From contig NZ_JBPZHB010000003.1 of NCBI RefSeq assembly GCF_051857545.1, forward strand, positions 662,523 through 726,522: DNA of 64,000 nt, read 5' to 3'. Below are positions 1-7,292 of the stretch, one piece after another. Both the position numbers and the translations under genes were made by a program. The stretch comes from Larkinella sp051857545. Its GTDB lineage: Bacteria > Bacteroidota > Bacteroidia > Cytophagales > Spirosomataceae. Position 1 is the stretch's first letter; every line of letters starts with the position of its first letter. The notes below the pieces were generated by a model. The model searched no databases. It was not told the origin of the DNA and was given only the letters and a program-made list of their open reading frames with translations.

Positions 1-1184
1 CTTTAGGCACCGACTGGCTGACGACGGCCGACCGGGCTTTGAAAGACTCGGTGCTGATCACGGTGCCGTACCGCGAAAGCGGTTATTTCTCATCCTCCCG
101 CCCTTTTGCGCTTGGTTACCGCCTGAACGGGCAGCGGGGCGACAAATTCATCATCAAAGTCGATGTTCAGGGGCAGGAGCCGGTGCAAGTCTTTATTGAC
201 GTTTTTGAACTGAACGAAACCAACCGGGACCCCGACCGGCTATCGTCCGCCAAGGCCGATACCAATCTGCTGGAACTCGAAATCCGCCGAACGCGCACCC
301 ACCTCGTTCGGATTCAGCCCGAATTATTGCGCAGTGGCCGCTACACGCTGTCCATCACCCGCGAACCGATCCTGAGTTTTCCGGTCGTCGGGCGCGATAG
401 CCGCCAGATCAGCAGCTACTTCGGTGTTCCGCGCGATGCGGGTCGTCGTCGGCATGAGGGCATCGACATTTTTGCCCCCCGTGGCACTCCGGCTATTTCG
501 GCATCCGACGGGTATATTTCCCGGGTAGGGACCAATAACCTGGGTGGGAATGTGGTTTATGTATCGGACGCCCGGCGAAACCAGACGCTGTATTACGCGC
601 ACCTGGATTCGCAGGCCGTTCAGCAGGGGCAGAAGGTTTCGGTGGGCGATACCGTGGGATTTGTGGGCAATACCGGCAACGCCCGAACGACTGGTCCGCA
701 CCTGCATTTTGGCATATACAGTTCCAATACGGGTGCCGTCGATCCGCTGCCTTTTGTCCGGCGCGGAACCGGTCCGGCGCGTCAGTCCCTGCTTGCCGCC
801 GAAACCCTGGGCGATTCCGTTCGCATTTCGTCCACCCGGGCCGTGGTTCGTCAATCACCCAACGGAGATGCGCCCGTTCTGCGCACCTTGCCGCGTTCTT
901 CTGCATTTACCATCGCGGGTGGAACAGCAGCCTGGTTGCGGGTTGAATTGCCGGATGGCGTAACGGGCTATGTTGCCAGCAGCGTCGTTGAACCGGCCCG
1001 CCGGGTGTTGCGCCGGGCGTCTTTGCCCGTTGGGACCGATCTGCTGGAATCGGCCAGTTCGCAAGCTGCGGTTATCGAAAGACTGCCCTCCGGATCGGCT
1101 GTCGATGTTTTGGGCGTCTTCGGATCGTTCCAACTGGTGCGGCACACCACCGGCCTAACGGGCTGGCTGTCGCAAGCGCCCTAA
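1..1184 (+). CDS. Secreted M23-family metallopeptidase with SH3-like C-terminus, 5'-truncated by window edge
   Basis: The reading frame is open from the left edge (first full codon at base 3), so the N-terminus lies outside the window; the TTG at 39 is not a credible start. The middle holds a LytM/M23 peptidase domain with the zinc-site motifs RHEGID and HLHFG, about 70 residues apart, and the usual YYAHLDS segment between them. This family cleaves peptidoglycan cross-bridges in the periplasm. The last 130 residues form two SH3-like repeats (for example SSTRAVVRQSPNGDAPVLRT), a module that usually binds the cell wall. The preceding part resembles a periplasmic beta domain. It ends at TAA 1182-1184, just before a terminator, and converges with the DUF4136 gene. 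The family call is firm; the substrate is inferred from the family. Confidence 0.9.
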   Translation, partial: LGTDWLTTADRALKDSVLITVPYRESGYFSSSRPFALGYRLNGQRGDKFIIKVDVQGQEPVQVFIDVFELNETNRDPDRLSSAKADTNLLELEIRRTRTHLVRIQPELLRSGRYTLSITREPILSFPVVGRDSRQISSYFGVPRDAGRRRHEGIDIFAPRGTPAISASDGYISRVGTNNLGGNVVYVSDARRNQTLYYAHLDSQAVQQGQKVSVGDTVGFVGNTGNARTTGPHLHFGIYSSNTGAVDPLPFVRRGTGPARQSLLAAETLGDSVRISSTRAVVRQSPNGDAPVLRTLPRSSAFTIAGGTAAWLRVELPDGVTGYVASSVVEPARRVLRRASLPVGTDLLESASSQAAVIERLPSGSAVDVLGVFGSFQLVRHTTGLTGWLSQAP

Positions 1185-1187
1185 AAG

Positions 1188-1226
1188 CAAAAACCGCTCA
1201 CTTCGTTGGAAGCAAGCGGTTTTGTG
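1188..1226. terminator. Bidirectional terminator between convergent genes
   Basis: The arms aaaaccgct (1190-1198) and agcggtttt (1215-1223) form a stem flanked by A-rich and T-rich runs. It starts four bases after the M23 peptidase stop and faces the convergent DUF4136 gene. Confidence 0.7.
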
Positions 1227-1230
1227 TTGG

Positions 1231-1263
1231 ACACCTGTAAGGTCTTCAAGACCTTGCAGGTGT
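1231..1263. repeat. Palindromic intergenic repeat (acacctg/aggtctt family), copy 1
   Basis: A 16-nt arm (1231-1246) and its complement (1248-1263) are separated by one base. The only non-Watson-Crick position is a T-G wobble near the centre of the arm. The core aggtcttcaagacct and the outer acacctg/caggtgt recur at 18066-18100, where the two variable bases of the arm differ but still pair. It lies beyond the terminator of the M23 gene. Confidence 0.75.
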
Positions 1264-1286
1264 TAAGGGTGTTGTGTTACCGTTGA

Positions 1287-1862
1287 TTATTTCTCTTTAA
1301 TTGAGCCATAATCAGAACCGGCACTTTCGGGAAGCTGTTTCATGATGCTTTGAACCGTTGTCCGGTAAGCCACATCACGGTTGCTTTCCTTTTTGCTCTG
1401 GTTTAACTGACCCGAAGCCCAGCCCTGCCAGATGATATCATTCGTGCGGGTATCATATACGTTGACTACGACCCGGTTTTCTTCGTATTGGCGGGTATAG
1501 ACATTGTTGAAGCCCGGGTTATACCACATCCAGTAAGGCGACCAGTTGTTGTTGGACTGCACTTGCTGACGGTCTTTCGAATCGGAGAAGAACCGGATGA
1601 CGAGGTCGGCTTCTCCACCCACGACCGGTTTATAGCCTTTGGCCCGCATTGTTTTCTCGATCTCGTCGGCAATCCGGCGTTGGTTCAGGTTACTGCCCGC
1701 AATCGGGTCAGCATTACGGCGTTGGTCAGCTTCAACCCGGAAGGTGCTGAACTGGCGAACATTGACTTTAGGGTCATAGTCAAATTTGACATTCACTGAT
1801 GGCGAACAACTTGCCAACAGACCCAACATGAACAGACTGGCAATTATGCTCCTGGTATTCAT
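1287..1862 (-). CDS. DUF4136 family lipoprotein
   Basis: 191-residue exported lipoprotein. The start is the ATG at 1862: it places a signal peptide directly at the N-terminus, ending in the lipobox LLASC with Cys19 as the lipidated residue. An upstream in-frame ATG at 1904 would add 14 charged residues that break the signal. The rest matches DUF4136: it begins VKFDYDPKVNVRQFSTFRV, a middle part carries EADLVIRFF, and later VVVNVYDTRTNDIIWQGWA. The family's function is unknown; it is thought to be an outer-membrane-associated periplasmic protein. The gene stands alone, converging with the M23 gene. Confidence 0.85.
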   Translation of the reverse strand: MNTRSIIASLFMLGLLASCSPSVNVKFDYDPKVNVRQFSTFRVEADQRRNADPIAGSNLNQRRIADEIEKTMRAKGYKPVVGGEADLVIRFFSDSKDRQQVQSNNNWSPYWMWYNPGFNNVYTRQYEENRVVVNVYDTRTNDIIWQGWASGQLNQSKKESNRDVAYRTTVQSIMKQLPESAGSDYGSIKEK

Positions 1863-1901
1863 CGGTTGATTTGCGTTATTAGGGTTAATGTAATCGACTT
1901 C

Positions 1902-1909
1902 CAAATTTA
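1902..1909 (-). promoter_or_regulatory. Candidate -7 element of the DUF4136 gene
   Basis: Read on the minus strand the bases are TAAATTTG, an exact match to the Bacteroidota -7 consensus TAnnTTTG, about 40 bases upstream of the ATG at 1862. No clear TTTG -33 box was found at the expected distance, so this is tentative. Confidence 0.35.
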
Positions 1910-2096
1910 AGTGAACTACTTGTTAACGCTTACTGATTTCTCATTAGTATTTAGTCCCTTAAATAACTAAATTTTACGAAAGTTAGTTCGCTGAATCGAC
2001 CTGGCTTTGTAAGGATATATGTTTAATTCTTTATTTTTTAAAAGACTGACTAATAGTGAATTATTTGTGTGGGCTGTGTTTTTTAGGGCATTAAAA

Positions 2097-2125
2097 AACC
2101 ATCCGCCCTCTGGAGACGGATGGTT
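2097..2125. terminator. Terminator downstream of the yceI-like gene
   Basis: The arms aaccatccg (2097-2105) and cggatggtt (2117-2125) are perfectly complementary, with runs of A/T on both sides. It sits 20 bases beyond the stop of the minus-strand YceI-like gene. The stretch 1910-2095 holds no gene I can see. Confidence 0.7.
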
Positions 2126-2145
2126 AAAAATAGTTAAAAGAAGTC

Positions 2146-2691
2146 TTACTGATGCGACACCTGAACGTCGAGGAGCAGCTTGACATCGTCGCTAACGACC
2201 ACGCCACCGGCTTCAGTAACGGCATCCCACGACAAACCGTATTCTTTCCGCTTGATGGTGCCGGTAATTTCGAAACCAGCTTTGGTATTACCATAGAAAT
2301 CGCCCATTTGTCCGCCGTGCTCTGCTTTCAGGGTAATGGATTTTGTGGTTCCCCGGATGGTGAGGTCGCCCGTAATGTCGTACGTATCATCGCCGGTTTT
2401 CTTGACAGATGTCGATACAAAGGTCAGTTGCGGATGGTTTTCGGCATCGAAGAAATCGGCTGATTTCAAGTGACCGTCGCGTTGGTCGTTGCCGGTGGTG
2501 ATGCTATCGATATCGGCCGAGAAAGAAACCGACGCGTTTTCAAAATCGTCGCCAACCGTTTCAATTTTTCCATCAAAGGAATTGAATTTACCGGTCACAT
2601 TCGAAACCATCAGGTGACGGACTTTAAACTGGATGACGGTGTGAGATGGATCAATGGTCCATACGATGGTTTCGGGAGCAGCAGTTGCCAT
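2146..2691 (-). CDS. YceI family protein
   Basis: 181 residues covering one complete YceI domain, a lipocalin-like beta-barrel that binds isoprenoid or other hydrophobic ligands. Diagnostic segments are WTIDPSHTVIQFKVRHLMVS at the start, DFFDAENHPQLTF in the middle and DLTIRGTTKSITL. No signal peptide is visible, so unlike the E. coli protein it is probably cytoplasmic. It is monocistronic, with a terminator 20 bases after the stop and a tandem repeat in the promoter region. The ligand cannot be predicted from the sequence. Confidence 0.9.
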   Translation of the reverse strand: MATAAPETIVWTIDPSHTVIQFKVRHLMVSNVTGKFNSFDGKIETVGDDFENASVSFSADIDSITTGNDQRDGHLKSADFFDAENHPQLTFVSTSVKKTGDDTYDITGDLTIRGTTKSITLKAEHGGQMGDFYGNTKAGFEITGTIKRKEYGLSWDAVTEAGGVVVSDDVKLLLDVQVSHQ

Positions 2692-2716
2692 GATTGTCTT
2701 TTTATTTTTGGTTAAT

Positions 2717-2768
2717 AATGTTAATACATTTAATGTTAATACATTTAATCTTGGAAAAATGTTTCAAG
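2717..2768. promoter_or_regulatory. Tandem 15-bp repeat and short inverted repeat upstream of the YceI-like gene
   Basis: The 15-bp unit aatgttaatacattt occurs twice head-to-tail (2717-2731 and 2732-2746), directly followed by cttg...caag (2750-2768). This is 26-77 bases upstream of the YceI start, where an operator or promoter is expected. No regulator can be named. Confidence 0.4.
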
Positions 2769-2853
2769 ATTCCTGATTTTTTTTGAAAAAGAATGATTTT
2801 CCGGACGATCAATTCATGAATAGATCGTAGGATTGTAAGAAAATCTCTGGTTA

Positions 2854-3090
2854 TCAGCCAAATAGTAAATCAAGGACGGCCCCCAAATTATCTTTTCCCT
2901 CCAGAATTTCCGGATTATAGAACTCGGTATAACTGCATCTTGCACACGAACACGCCATAAACACGTTGTGTTCGATGTCGAAAATACGGGACAGACCCGT
3001 TCCGGTAGCAGCAATCCGCTTGATATACACTTCACGGTTTTGGCATTTTGCACAGGAGTACCGGTTGGCAATTTCATGTTCAATGGTCAT
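2854..3090 (-). CDS. Small Zn-ribbon nucleic-acid-binding-like protein (COG3478/DUF2082 type)
   Basis: 78 residues. Cysteine pairs Cys13-x2-Cys16 and Cys49-x2-Cys52 (with an extra Cys47) form a zinc ribbon. The segment TGLSRIFDIEHNVFMACSCA and the ending GAVLDLLFG match the small conserved YpzJ/COG3478 family, annotated as predicted nucleic-acid-binding proteins. An overlapping ORF in another frame (2814-3083) lacks family features. The gene stands alone between the YceI-like gene and atpG. No experimental function is known to me. Confidence 0.75.
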   Translation of the reverse strand: MTIEHEIANRYSCAKCQNREVYIKRIAATGTGLSRIFDIEHNVFMACSCARCSYTEFYNPEILEGKDNLGAVLDLLFG

Positions 3091-3273
3091 GGAGAATACG
3101 GTTTGTGGTGTGAAAATTAACGGGCTTAAAGATAAATTTTCACGGAAAACCGTAAGGGAGTTATGGGCAGAAAGGCAATTTGTCGCTGTGAGTGGGTTTA
3201 TAAAGTTACCACAATAATGAAACCGGTTCTTTCGTATGGGTACGGTTCGAATGTTGCGAAGCTATAAAAAAGA

Positions 3274-3304
3274 AACCCCCGTTGCGGATCATACAACGGG
3301 GGTT
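3274..3304. terminator. Terminator downstream of atpG
   Basis: Perfect 11-nt arms, aacccccgttg (3274-3284) and caacgggggtt (3294-3304), with an A-rich run on the left that reads as a T-run for minus-strand transcripts. It lies 20 bases past the atpG stop. Confidence 0.8.
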
Positions 3305-3324
3305 CTGTATCGGTTTCTTATTTG

Positions 3325-4212
3325 CTATTGTTGTGCCAGTGCTTCGGCTCCACCAACGATTTCGAGAATTTCTTTCGTAATGGCGGCCTGACGGGTCCGG
3401 TTGTAAACCAGCTTGAGTTCTTTCAACAGTTCCCCGGCATTTTCCGTGGCTTTGTCCATCGCCGTCATCCGCGCGCCGTGTTCCGAGGCATTGGACTCCA
3501 GAACGGCTTTGTACAACTGAATTTTCAGCGTTTTCGGAATCAGTTCCGTAATGATTTCTTCTTCCGAAGGCTCAAACAGATAGTTGACATTGTTCGCCTT
3601 GGTAGCGGAATGCGTTGCTGCCGAAACGATGGGCAGAAACTGCTCGGAGCGGATCACCTGTGTCGCCACGTTTTTGAACTCGTTGAAGACGACGTCTACG
3701 CGATCGTACTGACCGGCAGTGAAAGCCGCCATGACCTCTTCGGCTGCCGCCCGGACTTTGGCAAAACTCAGCGACAGAAAGGTATCGACAAAGTTGGTAT
3801 TGACCTTATACCCCCGGCGTTGAAAGGCTTCAGCACCTTTTTTACCAATGGCCAGGATTTCAACGTTACCCCGGCGGTTTTGCTCGGCGTAGCGTTCATT
3901 GATCAAGACCAGCGCTTCCTTGACAACGTTGGTGTTAAAGGCCCCCGCCAGACCCCGATCCGAGGTTACCACGATCAGCAGTACCCGTTCGATGGGACGA
4001 ACCTGGTTGTACGGACTTTCGCCCGCCAGTTCGGCACCAGCCGCGACGGTGCTGAGCATTTCGCTCAGTTTTCGGGCATACGGTCGCATCTGAATGATGT
4101 TGTCCTGTGCCCGGCGCAGTTTGGCCGCAGCCACCATTTTCATGGCTTTGGTGATCTGCTGCGTCGAGATAATAGAGGTAATCCGGCTTCGTACTTCTTT
4201 TAGTGAGGCCAT
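3325..4212 (-). CDS. atpG: ATP synthase F1 subunit gamma
   Basis: 295 residues, the central rotor shaft of F1, coupling proton flow through Fo to catalysis in the alpha/beta ring on the cytoplasmic face of the membrane. The start is the ATG at 4212, giving the standard ASLKEVRSRI N-terminus; an in-frame ATG at 4278 adds 22 atypical residues. Both terminal coiled-coil helices are present: TKAMKMVAAAKLRRAQ near the N-terminus and NRTRQAAITKEILEIVGGAE near the C-terminus. It lies 116 bp downstream of atpA, probably co-transcribed, and is followed by a strong terminator. No other atp subunit gene is present in the window. Confidence 0.97.
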   Translation of the reverse strand: MASLKEVRSRITSIISTQQITKAMKMVAAAKLRRAQDNIIQMRPYARKLSEMLSTVAAGAELAGESPYNQVRPIERVLLIVVTSDRGLAGAFNTNVVKEALVLINERYAEQNRRGNVEILAIGKKGAEAFQRRGYKVNTNFVDTFLSLSFAKVRAAAEEVMAAFTAGQYDRVDVVFNEFKNVATQVIRSEQFLPIVSAATHSATKANNVNYLFEPSEEEIITELIPKTLKIQLYKAVLESNASEHGARMTAMDKATENAGELLKELKLVYNRTRQAAITKEILEIVGGAEALAQQ

Positions 4213-4328
4213 TGTCTTTGGTTGGGAGAGGCTGTTGTTGAAAGTAGAGAAATCTAGTGATCGGAAAAATGTTCCCATCCACTAAATTTCTCACTCTTCA
4301 ACAAACTAAACTCCTGAATATCTAAACG

Positions 4329-5906
4329 TTATGCGAAACGAACTGCTAACTCGGTGGCAACTTTCTTGATGACGCCGATGATGCTGTCGTCCAGTTTCCC
4401 GGCGCGGAGCAGATCCAGCGTATCCTGGTATTGCGTTGTCAATAGCATCGTGAATTCGGATTCAAATTCTTTGACCCGGTTGACCGGCACTTTATCGAGG
4501 AAACCGTTGGTCGAGGCCAGGATGATGGCAACCTGGTGTTCTACCAATACCGGCGAATACTGTGGTTGTTTCAGAATTTCCTGGTTCCGCCGACCCCGTT
4601 CGATGGTCAGTTTCGTCGACGCATCCAGATCCGAACCGAACTTGGCAAAGGCTTCCAGTTCGCGGAACTGCGCCTGATCCAGTTTCAACGTACCGGCCAC
4701 TTTCTTCATCGACTTGATCTGGGCATTACCACCCACCCGTGATACCGAGATACCGACGTTGATGGCGGGGCGGATACCAGAGTTGAAGAGGTTGGTTTCC
4801 AGGAAGATCTGGCCGTCGGTAATCGAAATTACGTTCGTCGGAATATAGGCAGAAACGTCACCGGCCTGGGTTTCGATGATTGGCAGAGCCGTCAGCGAAC
4901 CACCTCCTTTAACCTTACCCGTCAGCGACGGCGGCAGGTCGTTCATAGTGGCGGCAATGGCGTCGTTATTGATAATTTTGGCGGCCCGTTCCAGCAGACG
5001 GCTGTGCAGGTAGAAAACGTCACCCGGATAGGCTTCCCGTCCCGGAGGACGACGCAGCAGCAGCGACACCTCGCGGTAGGCAACGGCTTGTTTCGACAAA
5101 TCGTCATATACGACCAGGGCCGGACGACCCGTATCCCGGAAGTACTCACCGATGGCGGCACCGGTAAAAGGTGCAAAGAACTGCATCGGCGACGGATCGG
5201 CTGCGGGAGCGGCTACAATGACCGTATAGTCCATAGCTCCGGCCCGGCGCAGGGTGGCTTCCACCTGCTTAACGGTGGAGGCTTTCTGACCACAGGCCAC
5301 GTAGATACAGAATACGGGCTGACCTTTGTCGTAAAATTCTTTCTGGTTGATGATGGTGTCGATGGCCACGGCGGTTTTACCCGTCTGGCGGTCACCAATG
5401 ATCAACTCGCGCTGTCCCCGACCGATGGGGATCATGGCGTCGATGGATTTAATACCGGTTTGCAGCGGTTCGGTTACGGGCTGACGGAAGATAACCCCCG
5501 GGGCTTTGCGCTCCAGCGGCATGGCAAACGTTTCGCCAACAATAGGGCCTAAACCGTCGATGGGGATACCAAGCGTGTTGACAACCCGACCCAGAATACC
5601 TTCGCCAACGTTGACATAGGCAATCTGATTCGTACGCTTCACCGTGGCACCTTCTTTAATTTCGCTGTAGTCACCCAGCAATACGGTTCCGACGTTGTCT
5701 TCTTCGAGGTTCAGGGCTAATGCCTGCAATCCGTTTTCAAACACCAGCAATTCACCGGCCTGGACTTTTGACAGTCCGTAAATGCGGGCTACTCCGTCAC
5801 CAATTTGCAACACCGTACCGATTTCCTCGAGTTCGGCGGTGGTTCTGGAGTTCGATAGCTGTTCCCGGAGAATGGCCGAAACCTCGTCGGGTCTAACTGA
5901 TACCAT
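4329..5906 (-). CDS. atpA: ATP synthase F1 subunit alpha
   Basis: 525 residues, the regulatory nucleotide-binding subunit of the F1 hexamer. The P-loop GDRQTGKT is at residues 171-178, followed by the DDLSKQAVAYR region and the interface segment with the arginine finger (SGIRPAINVGISVSRVGG). Length and motifs are normal. The usual upstream partner atpH (delta) is absent: 456 bp without a gene separate atpA from the oppositely oriented FKBP gene. atpAG therefore forms a separate two-gene unit here, with its own promoter region upstream of 5906. Confidence 0.98.
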   Translation of the reverse strand: MVSVRPDEVSAILREQLSNSRTTAELEEIGTVLQIGDGVARIYGLSKVQAGELLVFENGLQALALNLEEDNVGTVLLGDYSEIKEGATVKRTNQIAYVNVGEGILGRVVNTLGIPIDGLGPIVGETFAMPLERKAPGVIFRQPVTEPLQTGIKSIDAMIPIGRGQRELIIGDRQTGKTAVAIDTIINQKEFYDKGQPVFCIYVACGQKASTVKQVEATLRRAGAMDYTVIVAAPAADPSPMQFFAPFTGAAIGEYFRDTGRPALVVYDDLSKQAVAYREVSLLLRRPPGREAYPGDVFYLHSRLLERAAKIINNDAIAATMNDLPPSLTGKVKGGGSLTALPIIETQAGDVSAYIPTNVISITDGQIFLETNLFNSGIRPAINVGISVSRVGGNAQIKSMKKVAGTLKLDQAQFRELEAFAKFGSDLDASTKLTIERGRRNQEILKQPQYSPVLVEHQVAIILASTNGFLDKVPVNRVKEFESEFTMLLTTQYQDTLDLLRAGKLDDSIIGVIKKVATELAVRFA

Positions 5907-5950
5907 ATGAGTGGAAGAATCGTTTTATGATGGTTCTAAGAATTCGGGTG

Positions 5951-5958
5951 CAAAGTTA
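5951..5958 (-). promoter_or_regulatory. Candidate -7 element of atpAG
   Basis: On the minus strand the bases read TAACTTTG, matching TAnnTTTG, 45 bases upstream of the atpA ATG. The -33 box is not obvious. The rest of the 5907-6362 gap (456 bp) shows no gene; a 61-residue ORF there has no coding character. Confidence 0.35.
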
Positions 5959-6362
5959 CGCACTAAATTTCACTAAAACAGACGTTATCAAGAAAATTCG
6001 TTGGCAAAGTTTATACTTTTCTAAGAATCGGGCGTTCATGATTTCATAAAGTGGACGGAACCGGTATGAATCGCATTTTAACCGGAAACGAGGGGTTGCC
6101 CGAAAAAAAGTGCACTATTTGAACTCCGCTTGTTGAGATCCTGACATTTGTTTTTTACTTTAGTGAGTTGTGAGTAATTCATTGTCAGAAACCGCTGTCC
6201 GGTATGGACTGAATTACCCATCCTGGTGGTCTCCACTGACCCCTGCCTGTCACCATTCATCAATAATTTGTTTCATTAAATCCCGCTATTGCCAAACTTT
6301 TGACCTACATCTTTACGTTTTCAGCTTAAGTACTTTTTGAATACAACTTTTGTATCTTACAC

Positions 6363-7112
6363 ATGACGATTAAACAATGGACTTTAGCCGGCCTGCTGTC
6401 GGCTGTATTGGTAACGGGTCAGGTTATGGCTCAGACGAAAAAACCGGCCGTTAAGCCGAAACCCAAAGCACCGGCGGCTGCCGCTGCTACAGCCTCTGCT
6501 CCGCTCAAATTAAACAATGCCATCGACTCCGTTAGTTATAGCATTGGCGTCAATGTGGGATTAGGGCTGAAACAGCAGAATCTCGGCAATGCCAACATCA
6601 AAGCCATTACGAAAGCGTTGCAGGATGCACTCCAGTCGCAGAACATGCAGATCGCACCGGAGCAGGCCAACCAGATTATTGGCGCGTTTTTCCAGAAAGA
6701 ACGGTCGGCCAAAGCGGATGCCAACAAAAAGATCGGAGAACAGTTTTTAACGGAAAATAAAAAGAAACCGGGTGTGCAGACGACGGCCAGCGGGCTGCAA
6801 TACGAAATCGTCAAGGAGGGGACCGGTCCAAAACCGATGACCACCGATACCGTTAAAGCACATTATACGGGCCGATTGATCGACGGAACGGTTTTTGACA
6901 GCTCCGTTGAACGGGGGCAGCCGCTCGAAATACCGGTCAACCAGGTCATTCAGGGGTGGAGCGAAGCCCTTCAGTTGATGCCGGTGGGCTCGAAATGGAA
7001 GTTGTTTATTCCGTCGTCGCTGGCCTATGGCGCGCAGGGAACCGGCCCCCAAATCGGGCCTAACTCGACGCTCGTTTTCGATATCGAATTGCTGGAAATT
7101 GTGAAGAAGTAA
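6363..7112 (+). CDS. Exported FKBP-type peptidyl-prolyl cis-trans isomerase (Mip/FkpA-like)
   Basis: 249 residues. A signal peptide (cleavage after about Ala23, VMAQ) is followed by a Lys/Pro/Ala-rich linker, an FKBP N-terminal dimerisation domain (about 48-115, beginning LNNAIDSVSYSIGVNVG) and a C-terminal FKBP catalytic domain (about 142-248) with the canonical segments HYTGRLIDGTVFDSS, QVIQGWSEAL and SLAYGAQG. These enzymes help fold periplasmic and outer-membrane proteins. It is upstream of the processing protease but separated by 180 bp of repetitive sequence. The PPIase call is firm; clients are unknown. Confidence 0.95.
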   Translation: MTIKQWTLAGLLSAVLVTGQVMAQTKKPAVKPKPKAPAAAAATASAPLKLNNAIDSVSYSIGVNVGLGLKQQNLGNANIKAITKALQDALQSQNMQIAPEQANQIIGAFFQKERSAKADANKKIGEQFLTENKKKPGVQTTASGLQYEIVKEGTGPKPMTTDTVKAHYTGRLIDGTVFDSSVERGQPLEIPVNQVIQGWSEALQLMPVGSKWKLFIPSSLAYGAQGTGPQIGPNSTLVFDIELLEIVKK

Positions 7113-7292
7113 TCAATGAATGGTTAAAAATTGTTAAATGGCTGGAAGCAGTGGATGGTTCAAGGGCTAAAAATGGTTAATCAACTGGTGAGAGAATGAA
7201 ACTGCGTAGCCATTTAATGAACCATCTAAACCATTTTCAGCCATTCAGCTTTTAAATAAAGAGTGGTGCTACATTAATCATAAAAGGGGAAC
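7113..7292. repeat. Gap with degenerate nested inverted repeats
   Basis: The gap between the FKBP and protease genes contains partly complementary blocks, for example gatggttca (7154-7162) with tgaaccatc (7218-7226) and aaaatggtt (7170-7178) with aaccatttt (7229-7237). It looks like a decayed relative of the long A+T-rich foldbacks elsewhere in the window. No gene is seen. Confidence 0.35.

Noticed and set aside
3322..4203. 293-residue plus-strand open frame
   Set aside because: It is the exact antisense of atpG; composition and residues (many Phe, Arg, Gln) are those of a reverse-strand shadow, with no family features.
6078..6263. 61-residue minus-strand ORF upstream of atpA, considered as a remnant of atpH
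   Set aside because: Its residues show no resemblance to the delta subunit, and there is no coding-like pattern.
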